Of a stretch of DNA of 64,000 nt, positions 8,503-16,077 are shown in pieces; position 1 is the first letter of the stretch; every line of letters starts with the position of its first letter. A model generated the notes under the pieces. The model was not told where the DNA came from. It worked only from the letters and a program-made list of their open reading frames with translations, and searched no databases. The DNA comes from Archangiaceae bacterium (GTDB lineage: Bacteria; Myxococcota; Myxococcia; Myxococcales; Myxococcaceae). Location: positions 124,001 through 188,000 of the forward strand of contig JADJNS010000012.1 in NCBI GenBank assembly GCA_016714225.1, written 5' to 3'. The translations under genes were made by a program, and so were the position numbers.

Positions 8503-9812
8503 CCGCCCTCCGGCCGCCACACCGCTAGCGGAGGCCCTTCGGGTCGCGGCATGACCCACCGCGGCGCTCCGACCGGGTCGGGCTCGGCGGCGAGGTCGAC
8601 CGAAGGGTCGATCATCAGCGCGGGGGGCCGCCCGTTGAGCGAGACCCACGCCTCTGCGCGCACCTTCACGTTCGGGTACCCGCGGCGCTCGAAGTCACGC
8701 GCGATGTGATGGGCGAGCTGCAGCACCAGATCGGGCTGGCCGCTCATCTCGGCGGCCTGCCGTCGGGTGAGGTAGTCGAGCGGGTTCACCCGCCACACCC
8801 GCTGCACCGTGGGAGCCTCGACCAGGTAGGTGACGCTGCCCTGCTTCTCGCGAAGCATCACCCGCCACGAGAAGCGCATGCCCCCTTCGCCCCACAGCAC
8901 GTCGCCGGGCATCGCCCACTGCCGCAGCGGGAAGAGCACCTGAAACGCGGCGAAGGCGAGGGCGGCGAAGAGCGCGGGGCGCGGCGGCGCGAAGCCCGAC
9001 GGCGGCGACACGTCGGGGGCGCGAATGAAGCGCCGCGGCCATGACGGCGCAAAGAAGATGGTGGCGGCCGCGGTCATGATGAACGGGAACATGCCGATGT
9101 CGAACAGCACGAACGTGAGCGCGTGGAAGAACAGCACCAGGGCGTAGGCGGCGCGGCGCGTGCGCGGCCACGACAGCCAGCCGACGATGGTGAGGTCGAA
9201 CAAGAACCCCGCCCAGCTCGCCAGGTATGCGGTCGGTGGCCAGGCGAAGATCGGCCCGAGCACGGGCACCTCGGTGCGGGCCGAGAGCCAGATCGAGAGG
9301 GGCTGCGCGTGGAGCAGCCAGTCGGTGCCCGCCTTGCCCAACCCCGCGTTCACGTAGACCACCGCGACCTGCAGGCGAACCAGCCAGACCACCCAGCGGG
9401 GCACCGCACCGAACCTCAGCTCGGTGGGCAGCACGGTGAGCAGCGCGATGAGCAGCAGCGCCAGGTAGTAGTGGTTGAGGTAGTTGGTGACGTCGACCAG
9501 CTGCAGTGCGCCGAAGGAGAGGAAGAGCAGCGCGCCCGAGAGGCGCCGGGCGAGGCCCAGGGCGAAGAGCAACGCCAGGGCGGCGGAGACGGCGACCGTG
9601 GCGCGAATCGCGCCCGCCGGCAGCCGAGGCAACCCATCGAAGAGCCAGTACGAGAAGGTGAACCGCGGCTCGACGTAGAGGGCGTCGACCCAGCCGCTGA
9701 GCAGCAGCCGCACCTGCCCCACCGTCAGCACCAGCCCGAGCGCGACGCGCAGCGCCCAGAGCGACGCCACGTCGACGGGTTGGGCCGCGAACCGGGCGAG
9801 CCGCTCAGTCAT
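8499..9812 (-). CDS. HTTM-domain multi-span membrane protein (VKGC-related)
   Basis: 437 residues with about eight to ten hydrophobic helices in residues 15-290. It has the look of the HTTM (horizontally transferred transmembrane) domain shared with vitamin K-dependent gamma-carboxylase (VDVTNYLNHYYLALLLIALL, VYVNAGLGKAGTDWL), plus a soluble tail. ATG 9812 overlaps the imelysin stop by 8 bp and its own stop overlaps the TonB receptor start, so it is translationally coupled on both sides. HTTM proteins are known next to imelysin and TonB genes in other bacteria. The reaction catalysed, if any, is not established. Confidence 0.75.
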   Translation of the reverse strand: MTERLARFAAQPVDVASLWALRVALGLVLTVGQVRLLLSGWVDALYVEPRFTFSYWLFDGLPRLPAGAIRATVAVSAALALLFALGLARRLSGALLFLSFGALQLVDVTNYLNHYYLALLLIALLTVLPTELRFGAVPRWVVWLVRLQVAVVYVNAGLGKAGTDWLLHAQPLSIWLSARTEVPVLGPIFAWPPTAYLASWAGFLFDLTIVGWLSWPRTRRAAYALVLFFHALTFVLFDIGMFPFIMTAAATIFFAPSWPRRFIRAPDVSPPSGFAPPRPALFAALAFAAFQVLFPLRQWAMPGDVLWGEGGMRFSWRVMLREKQGSVTYLVEAPTVQRVWRVNPLDYLTRRQAAEMSGQPDLVLQLAHHIARDFERRGYPNVKVRAEAWVSLNGRPPALMIDPSVDLAAEPDPVGAPRWVMPRPEGPPLAVWRPEGG

Positions 9813-10977
9813 TGTCGCCGGCTCCCTGCTCGGGCAGCTTCAGCGCCAGCGTGGTGACCAGCTGCGACTTCATCAGGTCGGTGAACGCCTTGAGGTCGAA
9901 GTACGCGGTGTGCACCGCGTCGAGCTTCGACACCACCGCGGCGTCGATGGGCCCGTCGAGGGCTGCGACCGAGGCGCGAGCAGCAGCGAGCTTCGCGAAG
10001 AGGTCGGTGCCGAGTTGAGGAGCGCCGCGCAGCTTCACCAGCCGGTCGAAGCCAGCGCCCTCGCTGCCGAAGCCTCCGCCGAGCAGCGCGCGCGCCGCGT
10101 CGAGGTTCTCGAGCAGCGCCCGCTGTGACAGGCCCGAGGCGGGCGCCTCGACGAGCGCGGGGCATGACGCCGCCGTGCAGTCGGGGGTGAGGCCCGAGGG
10201 TGCGCCCAGCTTCTTGTCCTTCGCGACCCCGTCTAGATAGAAGAGGCCGGCGAACACCTCGTTCAGCGCGGCATGCGCAGTGGGAAAGGGGTTTCCCGGG
10301 GTTCCGGCCTGGGCGAGCTTTTCCGCGAAGGCATCTCGCCACTTCGCGGCGAGCTGGGCGGCGTGCTCACTCACCAGGGCGGTCGCGGTGACGGCGTACT
10401 GCGCGCGCGCCGAGGCTCGGTCGGTCTCGGTCATCGCCGCCCAGGTGCCCATCGCGTTGATGGGCGCTTCGGGTGGGCAGCCGTTCTGGTCGGTCGACCA
10501 CAAGAGCCTCTCGACGGCGGCCAGGCCCTTGATGGTGACCAGCCCGCTGCGCAGCGAGTCGGCGCTGTAGTCGCGGTCGACCAGACGACTGTCGACCTGG
10601 CACGGGTTCAGAGAGGGCCACGCGTAGATCGGGTCGCGTGCTGATGCCCCTTCAGTGACGCGCCCGGTCTGGCCGGCGGGGCCGAACTGCAGCACCTCGG
10701 CCCGCTCCCAGGTCACCAACGCGGTCGCGAAGGCGGCGCGGGCCGCCTGCAGCTCTGCGGGCGCGGGACCGTGGGTGGCCTGCTCGGCCCAGGCCTGTGC
10801 GGCGAGCGCGAGCGCCGCGGCGTCATTCTCGAACTGGTCGAGGGTGGGCTGAACGACCTGCTGTGCGATGGCGGCCAGCACCTCGCGCTTCTCTGCCGCG
10901 AGCGGCTCGCTCTGAACGCAACCGCCCATCAGCCAGAGGCTGGTGAGGGCGGCCCCGATGACGGTCGACCTGGGCAC
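9805..10977 (-). CDS. Imelysin-family lipoprotein (iron-regulated periplasmic protein)
   Basis: 390 residues, start GTG 10977. Lipoprotein signal with lipobox LMGGC near residue 20. The all-helical imelysin/peptidase M75 fold is indicated by AAFATALVTWERAEVLQFGP, IYAWPSLNPCQVD and the segment VTIKGLAAVERLLWS, where the family carries its GxHxxE motif. Here that motif reads GLAAVE: the Gly and Glu are kept but the His position is Ala. Imelysins (IrpA, EfeO relatives) bind or help import iron and are not shown to be active peptidases. It starts 5 bp after the PepSY gene, inside a Fur-controlled operon. Confidence 0.85.
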   Translation of the reverse strand: MPRSTVIGAALTSLWLMGGCVQSEPLAAEKREVLAAIAQQVVQPTLDQFENDAAALALAAQAWAEQATHGPAPAELQAARAAFATALVTWERAEVLQFGPAGQTGRVTEGASARDPIYAWPSLNPCQVDSRLVDRDYSADSLRSGLVTIKGLAAVERLLWSTDQNGCPPEAPINAMGTWAAMTETDRASARAQYAVTATALVSEHAAQLAAKWRDAFAEKLAQAGTPGNPFPTAHAALNEVFAGLFYLDGVAKDKKLGAPSGLTPDCTAASCPALVEAPASGLSQRALLENLDAARALLGGGFGSEGAGFDRLVKLRGAPQLGTDLFAKLAAARASVAALDGPIDAAVVSKLDAVHTAYFDLKAFTDLMKSQLVTTLALKLPEQGAGDND

Positions 10978-10982
10978 GGCCT

Positions 10983-11465
10983 TCAGTCCCGCATCGCCTT
11001 TTCTTCTTTCGACAGCAGCTTGCCGTCGGTCGGGCTCAACTTGATTTCCCAGAGCTTCTGGTCGCTGGCGCGCACGTAGAACTCGTAGAGCTTCTCGTCG
11101 ACGTTGAGCTCCCAGAACTCGATCGCGCCGACCTGCTGCTCGAAGGCGAGCGACCTCGCCCGCGCGAACGAGATGTAGCCGGCGACCGTCAGGTCATAGT
11201 CGAACGGCCCCTTCTCGGACTCGAGCACCAGCACGTCACCGGTGGTCGGAGAGAGAAACAGCTCGAGCTGCCCGCCGCCCGACATCGCGGCGACCGCCTT
11301 CCACGCGTCGATCTTGGCGTCGCGCACCCGCTCGACCGAGCCGACAGTACCTGCCGCCCCTACCAGGGCCTGCGCCTTGGTCTTGGCTTCGGCTTGCGGG
11401 AGGTCGGCGGGGCCACAGGCGACGAGAGCGAGGGCGGGAATCAGGGCGGCGAAGGTGGTGCGCAT
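10983..11465 (-). CDS. PepSY-type secreted lipoprotein
   Basis: 160 residues. Signal peptide with lipobox LVACG. The mature part has two PepSY-like repeats (AWKAVAAMSGGGQLELFLSP ... GDVLVLES and IEFWELNVDEKLYEFYVRA ... DGKLLSKEE). The ATG at 11465 is preceded by AAGGAG at 7 bases spacing. It is the first gene of the iron operon, directly behind promoter and Fur box. PepSY proteins often accompany iron reductases and receptors. The exact role is unknown. Confidence 0.7.
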   Translation of the reverse strand: MRTTFAALIPALALVACGPADLPQAEAKTKAQALVGAAGTVGSVERVRDAKIDAWKAVAAMSGGGQLELFLSPTTGDVLVLESEKGPFDYDLTVAGYISFARARSLAFEQQVGAIEFWELNVDEKLYEFYVRASDQKLWEIKLSPTDGKLLSKEEKAMRD

Positions 11466-11486
11466 GTCAGGGCTCCTTCATATGCA

Positions 11487-11505
11487 ATTGATAATCATTA
11501 TCAAT
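11487..11505 (-). promoter_or_regulatory. Fur box
   Basis: ATTGATAATCATTATCAAT is a 19-bp perfect palindrome apart from its centre base and contains GATAATNATTATC, the core of the Fur consensus. It sits about 10 bp downstream of a candidate -10 hexamer and 22 bp before the PepSY start codon, so Fur binding would block transcription initiation when iron is plentiful. Confidence 0.92.
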
Positions 11506-11514
11506 TTCGGCCAA

Positions 11515-11544
11515 GCGATAGCAGGCCGAGCGACGGCGTGTCAA
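11515..11544 (-). promoter_or_regulatory. Candidate sigma-70-type promoter of the iron operon
   Basis: On the minus strand TTGACA (11544-11539) and TATCGC (11520-11515) are separated by 18 bp. The -35 is a perfect consensus, the -10 is weak. The Fur box begins just downstream, as expected for an iron-repressed promoter. Confidence 0.5.
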
Positions 11545-11714
11545 CGAACGCGACCGCCGCGTGCGCCCGGGTGGTAGACCCATCGCGAATGGCGCGTGCT
11601 TCGCGAGGTCACGCCGGTGGGTGCTGTTCGGCGTGCTCTCGATGGTGACGGCCGGCTGCTGTTGCTCGCGCTGTCAGCGTGTTCTCAACCAACTGCTGAG
11701 CTCGAGGTTGTACA

Positions 11715-11776
11715 AGTAGAAAAGCCCCCCTCTCCCTCGAGGGAGAGGGAACGAGGGTGAGGGGGCGCGAAGGCAA
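11715..11776. repeat. Dispersed palindromic repeat, copy 2
   Basis: Second copy of the element at 2938-3000: the same 22-bp palindrome (11728-11749) followed by AACGAGGGTGAGGGGGCG and GAAGGCAAA. It lies about 55 bp before the intact lipoprotein gene. The remaining DNA between 11545 and 11829 shows no convincing gene. Confidence 0.75.
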
Positions 11777-11829
11777 ACGAGGTGCGAAGCACCCCAAAGC
11801 GCCAGCCAGAATCCGCTACCCTCCGACCC

Positions 11830-13551
11830 ATGAACCGACTCGTGGGGGCGAGCCTGGCGCTGCTCACCAGCGCGTGTGACCTGACGCAGATGACGCGCGA
11901 CCGGGACACGGTGAAGGCGCTCACGCCGGCGCCGATTCAATCGAGCAGCGCGCCCGCAACCACGAAGCCCATACGCGTGCGCGCGCTGGTCGACGACGAC
12001 TACGTCGCGCAGAACCGGCAGTACGAAGAGCGCATACGCGAGCTGCTCACGCGCGCGAGCGGCTACACGCGGGGCCGCTTCGCGGTCGAGTTCGAGCTGG
12101 TGGGCATCGAGCGGTGGGAGCACCCGCGGAGCAACGCCATCAAGCCGCTGGTCGATCAGCTGCGCGTCGAGCACCCGGCGAACGGCGCCCACCTGGTGGT
12201 GGGGTTCACGTCGGCGCTGCCGCTGTTCAGCGGAGACTTCGAAGACATCGGCGCCGCGCACCTGTTCGGCAGTCACGCGGTGCTGCGCGGCATTCAGACC
12301 GCCGCGGTGGCCGACTACCTCGCGTCGCAGCTCAAGACGGTCGGCAACGACGAGAAAGACGGCGTCGTGCGCGCCCGCGTGCAGCACCAGGAGACGGCGG
12401 TGTTCCTGCACGAGTGGGGGCACGCGCTGGGGGCGCTGCACGATCGCGACCTGCAGTACTTCATGTGCCCGCAGTACCGCGACACGCTGCGTGAGTTCTC
12501 TGCGACGTCGGTGAAGCTGATCGAGCTCGGGCTCGCGCACGTCGATGACACCGACGACAAGCGCGCGTGGCTGGAAGCGGCGAAGACGGCGCAGCTGGCG
12601 ATGCCTCTCAGCGCGTTCGCGCCGAACGAGCGCGAGGCGCTCTGGTCGTCGGCGGATGGAGGCGTGGCGGCCGCTGCGGTGACGGCGACGCCGCTGTCGG
12701 AGACGGACCGCAAGCTCTTCCAGATCGCGATCGACAAGCAGGCGGCGGGCAGAAAAGACGACGCGCTGGTGACGGCGCTGCAGGTGCAGGCGCGCAACCC
12801 GTCGAACCCGCAGCTGTCGAGCTTCATCTGCGCGATGAGCCTGGAGACCAAGGCCACCGACCCCGAGACGGTGAAGCGGTGCCGCGCCGCGGCCTCGCTG
12901 GCGCCTGACGACCCGCGGCCGCAGCTGTGGCTCGGCTGGGCGTTGGCGGAGCAGAAGGACCTGGCCGGCGCCCGCGCGGCAGCCGACGAGGCGGCGAAGC
13001 GGGTCGATCGCAGCGCGAAGTCGGCGGAGGTATCGGCGAACCTCGAGCAGCTCTACCGGCGGCTCGGCTGCAGAGACTGCGTGCAGCAGCGGCAGCAGGC
13101 GTCGGACATGCCCCTGGCGGGGTCGGCGCCTGAGAACGACCAGGCCGAGTTCGTGGACGCATTCAATTCAGCGCTGACCGAGCTGAAGGCGAAGAAGCCA
13201 GCGAAGGCGATCGCGCTGCCGAGAGAGTTTCCGAACGACGCGCGAGCGTGGGAGCTGGCGTGTGAGGCGCAGGTGCCGCAGGCGCAGGCCGCGGCGCGGT
13301 CGGCGTGCATGCAGTCGCTGAAGCTCGACCCGAACCTGGGGCGCGCGCACTACGTGCTGGCGGTGCTCGACGAGGGCGCGTATCGGAAGGCCGATGCGAT
13401 CGCGCACCTCGAGAAGGCGATCGTCACCGATGCAGCGAACGTCGACGCGTGGCACCGGCTGGCGCGGCTCTATCGCAGCATGCACATGACGGCGGCGTTC
13501 GACGGCGTCGCGACGAAGTACCAGGCGCGGTTCGGCAAGCCGCTGCCTTGA
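11830..13551 (+). CDS. Metzincin-like metalloprotease lipoprotein with TPR tail
   Basis: 573 residues from ATG 11830; the open frame begins at 11782, but this ATG gives a lipoprotein signal (MNRLVGASLALLTSAC) and matches the paralogue at 3005. An N-terminal alpha/beta domain (about 45-230) carries FLHEWGHALGALHD, a complete HExxHxxGxxH zinc site (His194, Glu195, His198, His204), as in metzincin peptidases. After about residue 285 there are TPR-like helices with conserved Cys pairs (CRAAASLAPDDPRPQLWLGW, RSACMQSLKLDPNLGRAHYV). It is probably a periplasm- or surface-exposed protease with a protein-binding tail; the substrate is unknown. A decayed copy lies 8.8 kb upstream and a 23-bp remnant of a third copy's 3' end lies at 14007. 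Confidence 0.75.
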   Translation: MNRLVGASLALLTSACDLTQMTRDRDTVKALTPAPIQSSSAPATTKPIRVRALVDDDYVAQNRQYEERIRELLTRASGYTRGRFAVEFELVGIERWEHPRSNAIKPLVDQLRVEHPANGAHLVVGFTSALPLFSGDFEDIGAAHLFGSHAVLRGIQTAAVADYLASQLKTVGNDEKDGVVRARVQHQETAVFLHEWGHALGALHDRDLQYFMCPQYRDTLREFSATSVKLIELGLAHVDDTDDKRAWLEAAKTAQLAMPLSAFAPNEREALWSSADGGVAAAAVTATPLSETDRKLFQIAIDKQAAGRKDDALVTALQVQARNPSNPQLSSFICAMSLETKATDPETVKRCRAAASLAPDDPRPQLWLGWALAEQKDLAGARAAADEAAKRVDRSAKSAEVSANLEQLYRRLGCRDCVQQRQQASDMPLAGSAPENDQAEFVDAFNSALTELKAKKPAKAIALPREFPNDARAWELACEAQVPQAQAAARSACMQSLKLDPNLGRAHYVLAVLDEGAYRKADAIAHLEKAIVTDAANVDAWHRLARLYRSMHMTAAFDGVATKYQARFGKPLP

Positions 13552-13611
13552 TGCCGTGTCTCGGTGAACAACCGCATAATGAGGTGCCGACAATCGAACC
13601 CATTCGTGCGC

Positions 13612-13983
13612 CTATGCGTCCGAGACCAGAAATTGCTTGGCGTAGATGCGGATGTCGCTGGCCGTAGAATTCGTGGTGAGCTCGAAGCAAAAAAGATCTC
13701 TGAGGTCGACTCCGACTCGGTTCCAGCGCTCTCTGATCTCGGCCAACTGCGGCGCGTCGATAGTACACGACGCCCCCCGGATTGATTCCGGAGCCTCCAC
13801 GCCGAAGTTCATCAAAGCTGCGAAGCCGTAGCAGCCGATGAAACGCACGCGTTGCCGCCGACCATCGCGCCATTCGACGAGCAGAACAACCTCGTCGCTC
13901 TCCCCGGCGGCGCGTCGGTCGATCGTAAGTTCCAGCAATACCGCGTCGTGCCACTCCAACGCGTCGAACTCCACTTTGGTCAT
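13612..13983 (-). CDS. Small immunity-like protein (unknown family)
   Basis: 123 residues from ATG 13983 (MTKVEFDALEWHDAVLLEL). An alternative start at 14016 would add 11 residues encoded by the leftover lipoprotein 3' end, so I prefer the shorter one. Acidic, soluble, beta-rich (VVLLVEWRDGRRQRVRFIGC). Base composition is lower in GC than the neighbours. It sits downstream of and facing the intact lipoprotein gene, exactly as the 131-residue protein at 4712-5107 faces the pseudogene copy, and both begin ATGACCAA. Immunity function is inferred from this parallel; no toxin fragment is recognisable upstream. Confidence 0.55.
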   Translation of the reverse strand: MTKVEFDALEWHDAVLLELTIDRRAAGESDEVVLLVEWRDGRRQRVRFIGCYGFAALMNFGVEAPESIRGASCTIDAPQLAEIRERWNRVGVDLRDLFCFELTTNSTASDIRIYAKQFLVSDA

Positions 13984-14006
13984 GTTGGCATTGCTACTGG
14001 AATCCA

Positions 14007-14029
14007 GGTTCGGCAAGCCGTTGCCTTGA
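14007..14029 (+). repeat. Remnant of a third lipoprotein gene 3' end
   Basis: 23 bases match the last 23 bases of the intact lipoprotein gene (13529-13551) with one mismatch and in the same orientation, including its terminal TTGA. No further homology is visible on either side. The immunity-like gene is therefore bracketed by two copies of the same gene terminus. Confidence 0.6.
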
Positions 14030-14060
14030 AAATCCCCGGAGTCAGAGAGAGCCTCAACTG

Positions 14061-14702
14061 TCAGCTGCCGCTGGAGCGGCTACTTGCTCGAGGCGGCCGC
14101 GCCGCTCGGCGGGCGCGGTTCGGGTGAAGCGTCTCTCCGCGCTCGAGCATCTCGACGAAGGCCGCGATGCGCTTCGTGCGACCGGCCTCGGTGCGCAGCG
14201 CGAGCACGCGGAAGGTGAGGGCGAAGCGGTTCTGCGCCGAGAGCTGCTCGTACATCGCGGCGGCCTTGGGGCGCGCGCGAATCGCGGCGAGGAGCTCGGG
14301 CGGCGCCTCGGTCTTGGTCATGCGGTAGGCCCGCGCCCACCGGCCGTCGGCCTTCGCCGCCTCGACCTGCGCCAGGCCCGGGGGCTGCATCTTCTTTGCG
14401 GCGGTCAGGCGCTCGACGTTCGCGACGTTGACCTGGCTCCAGACGCTCTTCTTGCCGCGCGGGCAGTAGCGCTGAAGAAAGCTGTGCTCGTCGAACGACT
14501 TGCGAATCGCGTCGATCCACCCCCACGCGAGGGCGACGTCGATCGCCTGGGCGGGGGTGATGGAGGGCAGCCCCGAGCGGGCCTTGTGAATCTTGATCCA
14601 CACCTCCGTCTCCTGGTCCCAGTTGCGACGAAGCCACGCCTCGAAGCGCTCTTCGTTCGCGAACTCGTGCACCTTCTTCGGGTCGACCCGCACTGCCGCC
14701 AT
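14061..14702 (-). CDS. YdeI/OmdA-family protein
   Basis: 213 residues. Typical of the YdeI/OmpD-associated (OmdA) family: an N-terminal segment FEAWLRRNWDQETEVWIKIHK, then ITPAQAIDVALAWGWIDAIR, DEHSFLQRYCPRGKKSVWSQ and NVERLTAAKKMQPPGLAQVE, and a C-terminal helical part with RTEAGRTKRIAAFVEMLERG. E. coli YdeI has been linked to stress and antimicrobial-peptide resistance; the biochemical function is not known. Stands alone; the tail is Arg/Ala/Ser-rich. Confidence 0.8.
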   Translation of the reverse strand: MAAVRVDPKKVHEFANEERFEAWLRRNWDQETEVWIKIHKARSGLPSITPAQAIDVALAWGWIDAIRKSFDEHSFLQRYCPRGKKSVWSQVNVANVERLTAAKKMQPPGLAQVEAAKADGRWARAYRMTKTEAPPELLAAIRARPKAAAMYEQLSAQNRFALTFRVLALRTEAGRTKRIAAFVEMLERGETLHPNRARRAARPPRASSRSSGS

Positions 14703-14748
14703 GCCGAGAAGATAGCCTGGAGGACGAGCGTGCCAGGTACCGTCGAGG

Positions 14749-16050
14749 TCAGGGCAGGGCGATGGTGGCTGAGATCTCGGCCAGGGCGGCGCTGAGCTCG
14801 GCGGTGGTCTGGGCCTTGTAGAAGGCCTGGGCGCAGGTGTGGGTGGTGCTCAGGCAGGTGTTGCCGGAGCCGCACTCGTTGCCGTTGGGGCAGCGGCGCA
14901 CGTAGCCGCCGGCGCTGGCGAGATCATTGAGCACCGCAAAGCCGTCGCTGGTGCTGTCGAAGTCGGCGCCGAAGCCCACCACGATGGTGCGAATGTTCTT
15001 CGCGCGCAGCGAGGCCGTCGCGCCCGCCGAGGCCGATTGGTCGAGGCAGCCGCGCACGCAGAAGTTCGAGTCGCCGCCGTCGGCCGAAAGGGCGCTGCCG
15101 CACTGCCCTGCGGTGAGGGTGCACTTGCACAGGCTGGGGTTGGTGCAGTTGTTCGGGTTGCCCAGGTTGCAGTTGGGCAGCCCGTCGGTGATGAGCAGCA
15201 CCCAGTTGCTGCGGGTGGAGTCGACCAGCTCGGGCAGGGTGCCCACGAAGGTCAGCGAGGCGGCGGTCGGCGTGCCGCCGGCCACACTCAGCCCCTGGAT
15301 CTGGGTGTTGATGCCGTTCGACCAGGCCTGCAGGTCGGTCGGGGAATCACTGACCGGGCTGGTTCGGGCGAGCAACGTGGTCGAGCCGGCAGCGGTACAG
15401 ACGGTGTCGGCGGGGTAGGTGGTGAGCCCGAAGCGCGCTGACGTACCGCGGCTGGTGAGGAAGGTGCTCATCCCCGCGCGGACCTGGCCGATGCGGGTGG
15501 GGCAGGTGACCTCGTCGCAGTTCGGGAACATGCAAGCGCAGCCCGTCTTGGTCGACTGGGCCATCGAGCCCGACTTGTCGAAGAGGATCATCACGTTCGG
15601 AGCGCGCCCACCCGCGCCGCCGCCGGTGCCCGAGGTGCCGCCCGCGGTGCCCGAGGTGCCGCCGCCAGTGCCCGAGGTGCCGCCGCCGGTGCCCGAGGTG
15701 CCGCCGCCGGTGCCCGAGGTGCCGCCGCCGGTGCCCGAGGTGCCGCCGCCGGTGCCCGAGGTGCCGCCGCCGGTGCCCGAGGTGCCGCCGCCGGTGCCCG
15801 AAGAGCCTCCGCCGGTCGAGGCCTCGACGCAGCCGGTGGTGGTGCACATCTGCTGCGGCTGGCACTGCACGCAGGCGGCTCCGTCGCTGCCGCAGGTGTC
15901 GCGGCTCGAGTTGCGGCACACCCCGTACGGGTCACAGCAGCCCTCGCAGCTCTGCGCGCTGCAGGTGGTGGGGGGCTTGCCGCACCCCACTGAGACCGCG
16001 AGCGTGGCTGCGGCGAGACCGGCCAGCGTGACAAGGGCGAGAGCTCTCAT
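14749..16050 (-). CDS. Cys-rich VWA-domain lipoprotein with Ser-Gly-Thr repeats
   Basis: 433 residues. Lipoprotein signal (lipobox SVGC near residue 23), then a Cys-rich module (CSAQSCEGCCDPYGVCRNSS ... CVQCQPQQMC), a low-complexity linker of about ten SGTGGGT units (roughly 78-150), and a VWA domain from about 153. The MIDAS sequence DKSGSM is intact (near residue 157), and WVLLITDGLPNC and IRTIVVGFGADFD supply the other expected strands. VWA domains bind protein ligands through a metal ion. The myxobacterial gliding adhesin CglB is also a VWA lipoprotein, but I cannot show that this is its orthologue. Confidence 0.82.
   Translation of the reverse strand: MRALALVTLAGLAAATLAVSVGCGKPPTTCSAQSCEGCCDPYGVCRNSSRDTCGSDGAACVQCQPQQMCTTTGCVEASTGGGSSGTGGGTSGTGGGTSGTGGGTSGTGGGTSGTGGGTSGTGGGTSGTGGGTSGTAGGTSGTGGGAGGRAPNVMILFDKSGSMAQSTKTGCACMFPNCDEVTCPTRIGQVRAGMSTFLTSRGTSARFGLTTYPADTVCTAAGSTTLLARTSPVSDSPTDLQAWSNGINTQIQGLSVAGGTPTAASLTFVGTLPELVDSTRSNWVLLITDGLPNCNLGNPNNCTNPSLCKCTLTAGQCGSALSADGGDSNFCVRGCLDQSASAGATASLRAKNIRTIVVGFGADFDSTSDGFAVLNDLASAGGYVRRCPNGNECGSGNTCLSTTHTCAQAFYKAQTTAELSAALAEISATIALP
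15621..15805. repeat. 21-bp tandem repeat coding for SGTGGGT
   Basis: About eight to nine near-identical 21-bp units (plus-strand unit CGAGGTGCCGCCGCCGGTGC plus C) encode the flexible linker of the VWA lipoprotein. The unit is a multiple of three, so copy-number change only alters linker length. The nucleotide identity of the units implies recent expansion. Confidence 0.9.
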
Positions 16051-16077
16051 GGTGCTGGGTGCTACCCATGAGCGTCC

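Noticed and set aside
13984..14016. Longer start for the second immunity-like gene (ATG 14016)
   Set aside because: The extra 11 codons overlap the lipoprotein 3'-end remnant and are not matched by the parallel gene at 4712.
15621..15805. Repeat array as CRISPR or regulatory repeat
   Set aside because: It is coding, in frame and without spacers.
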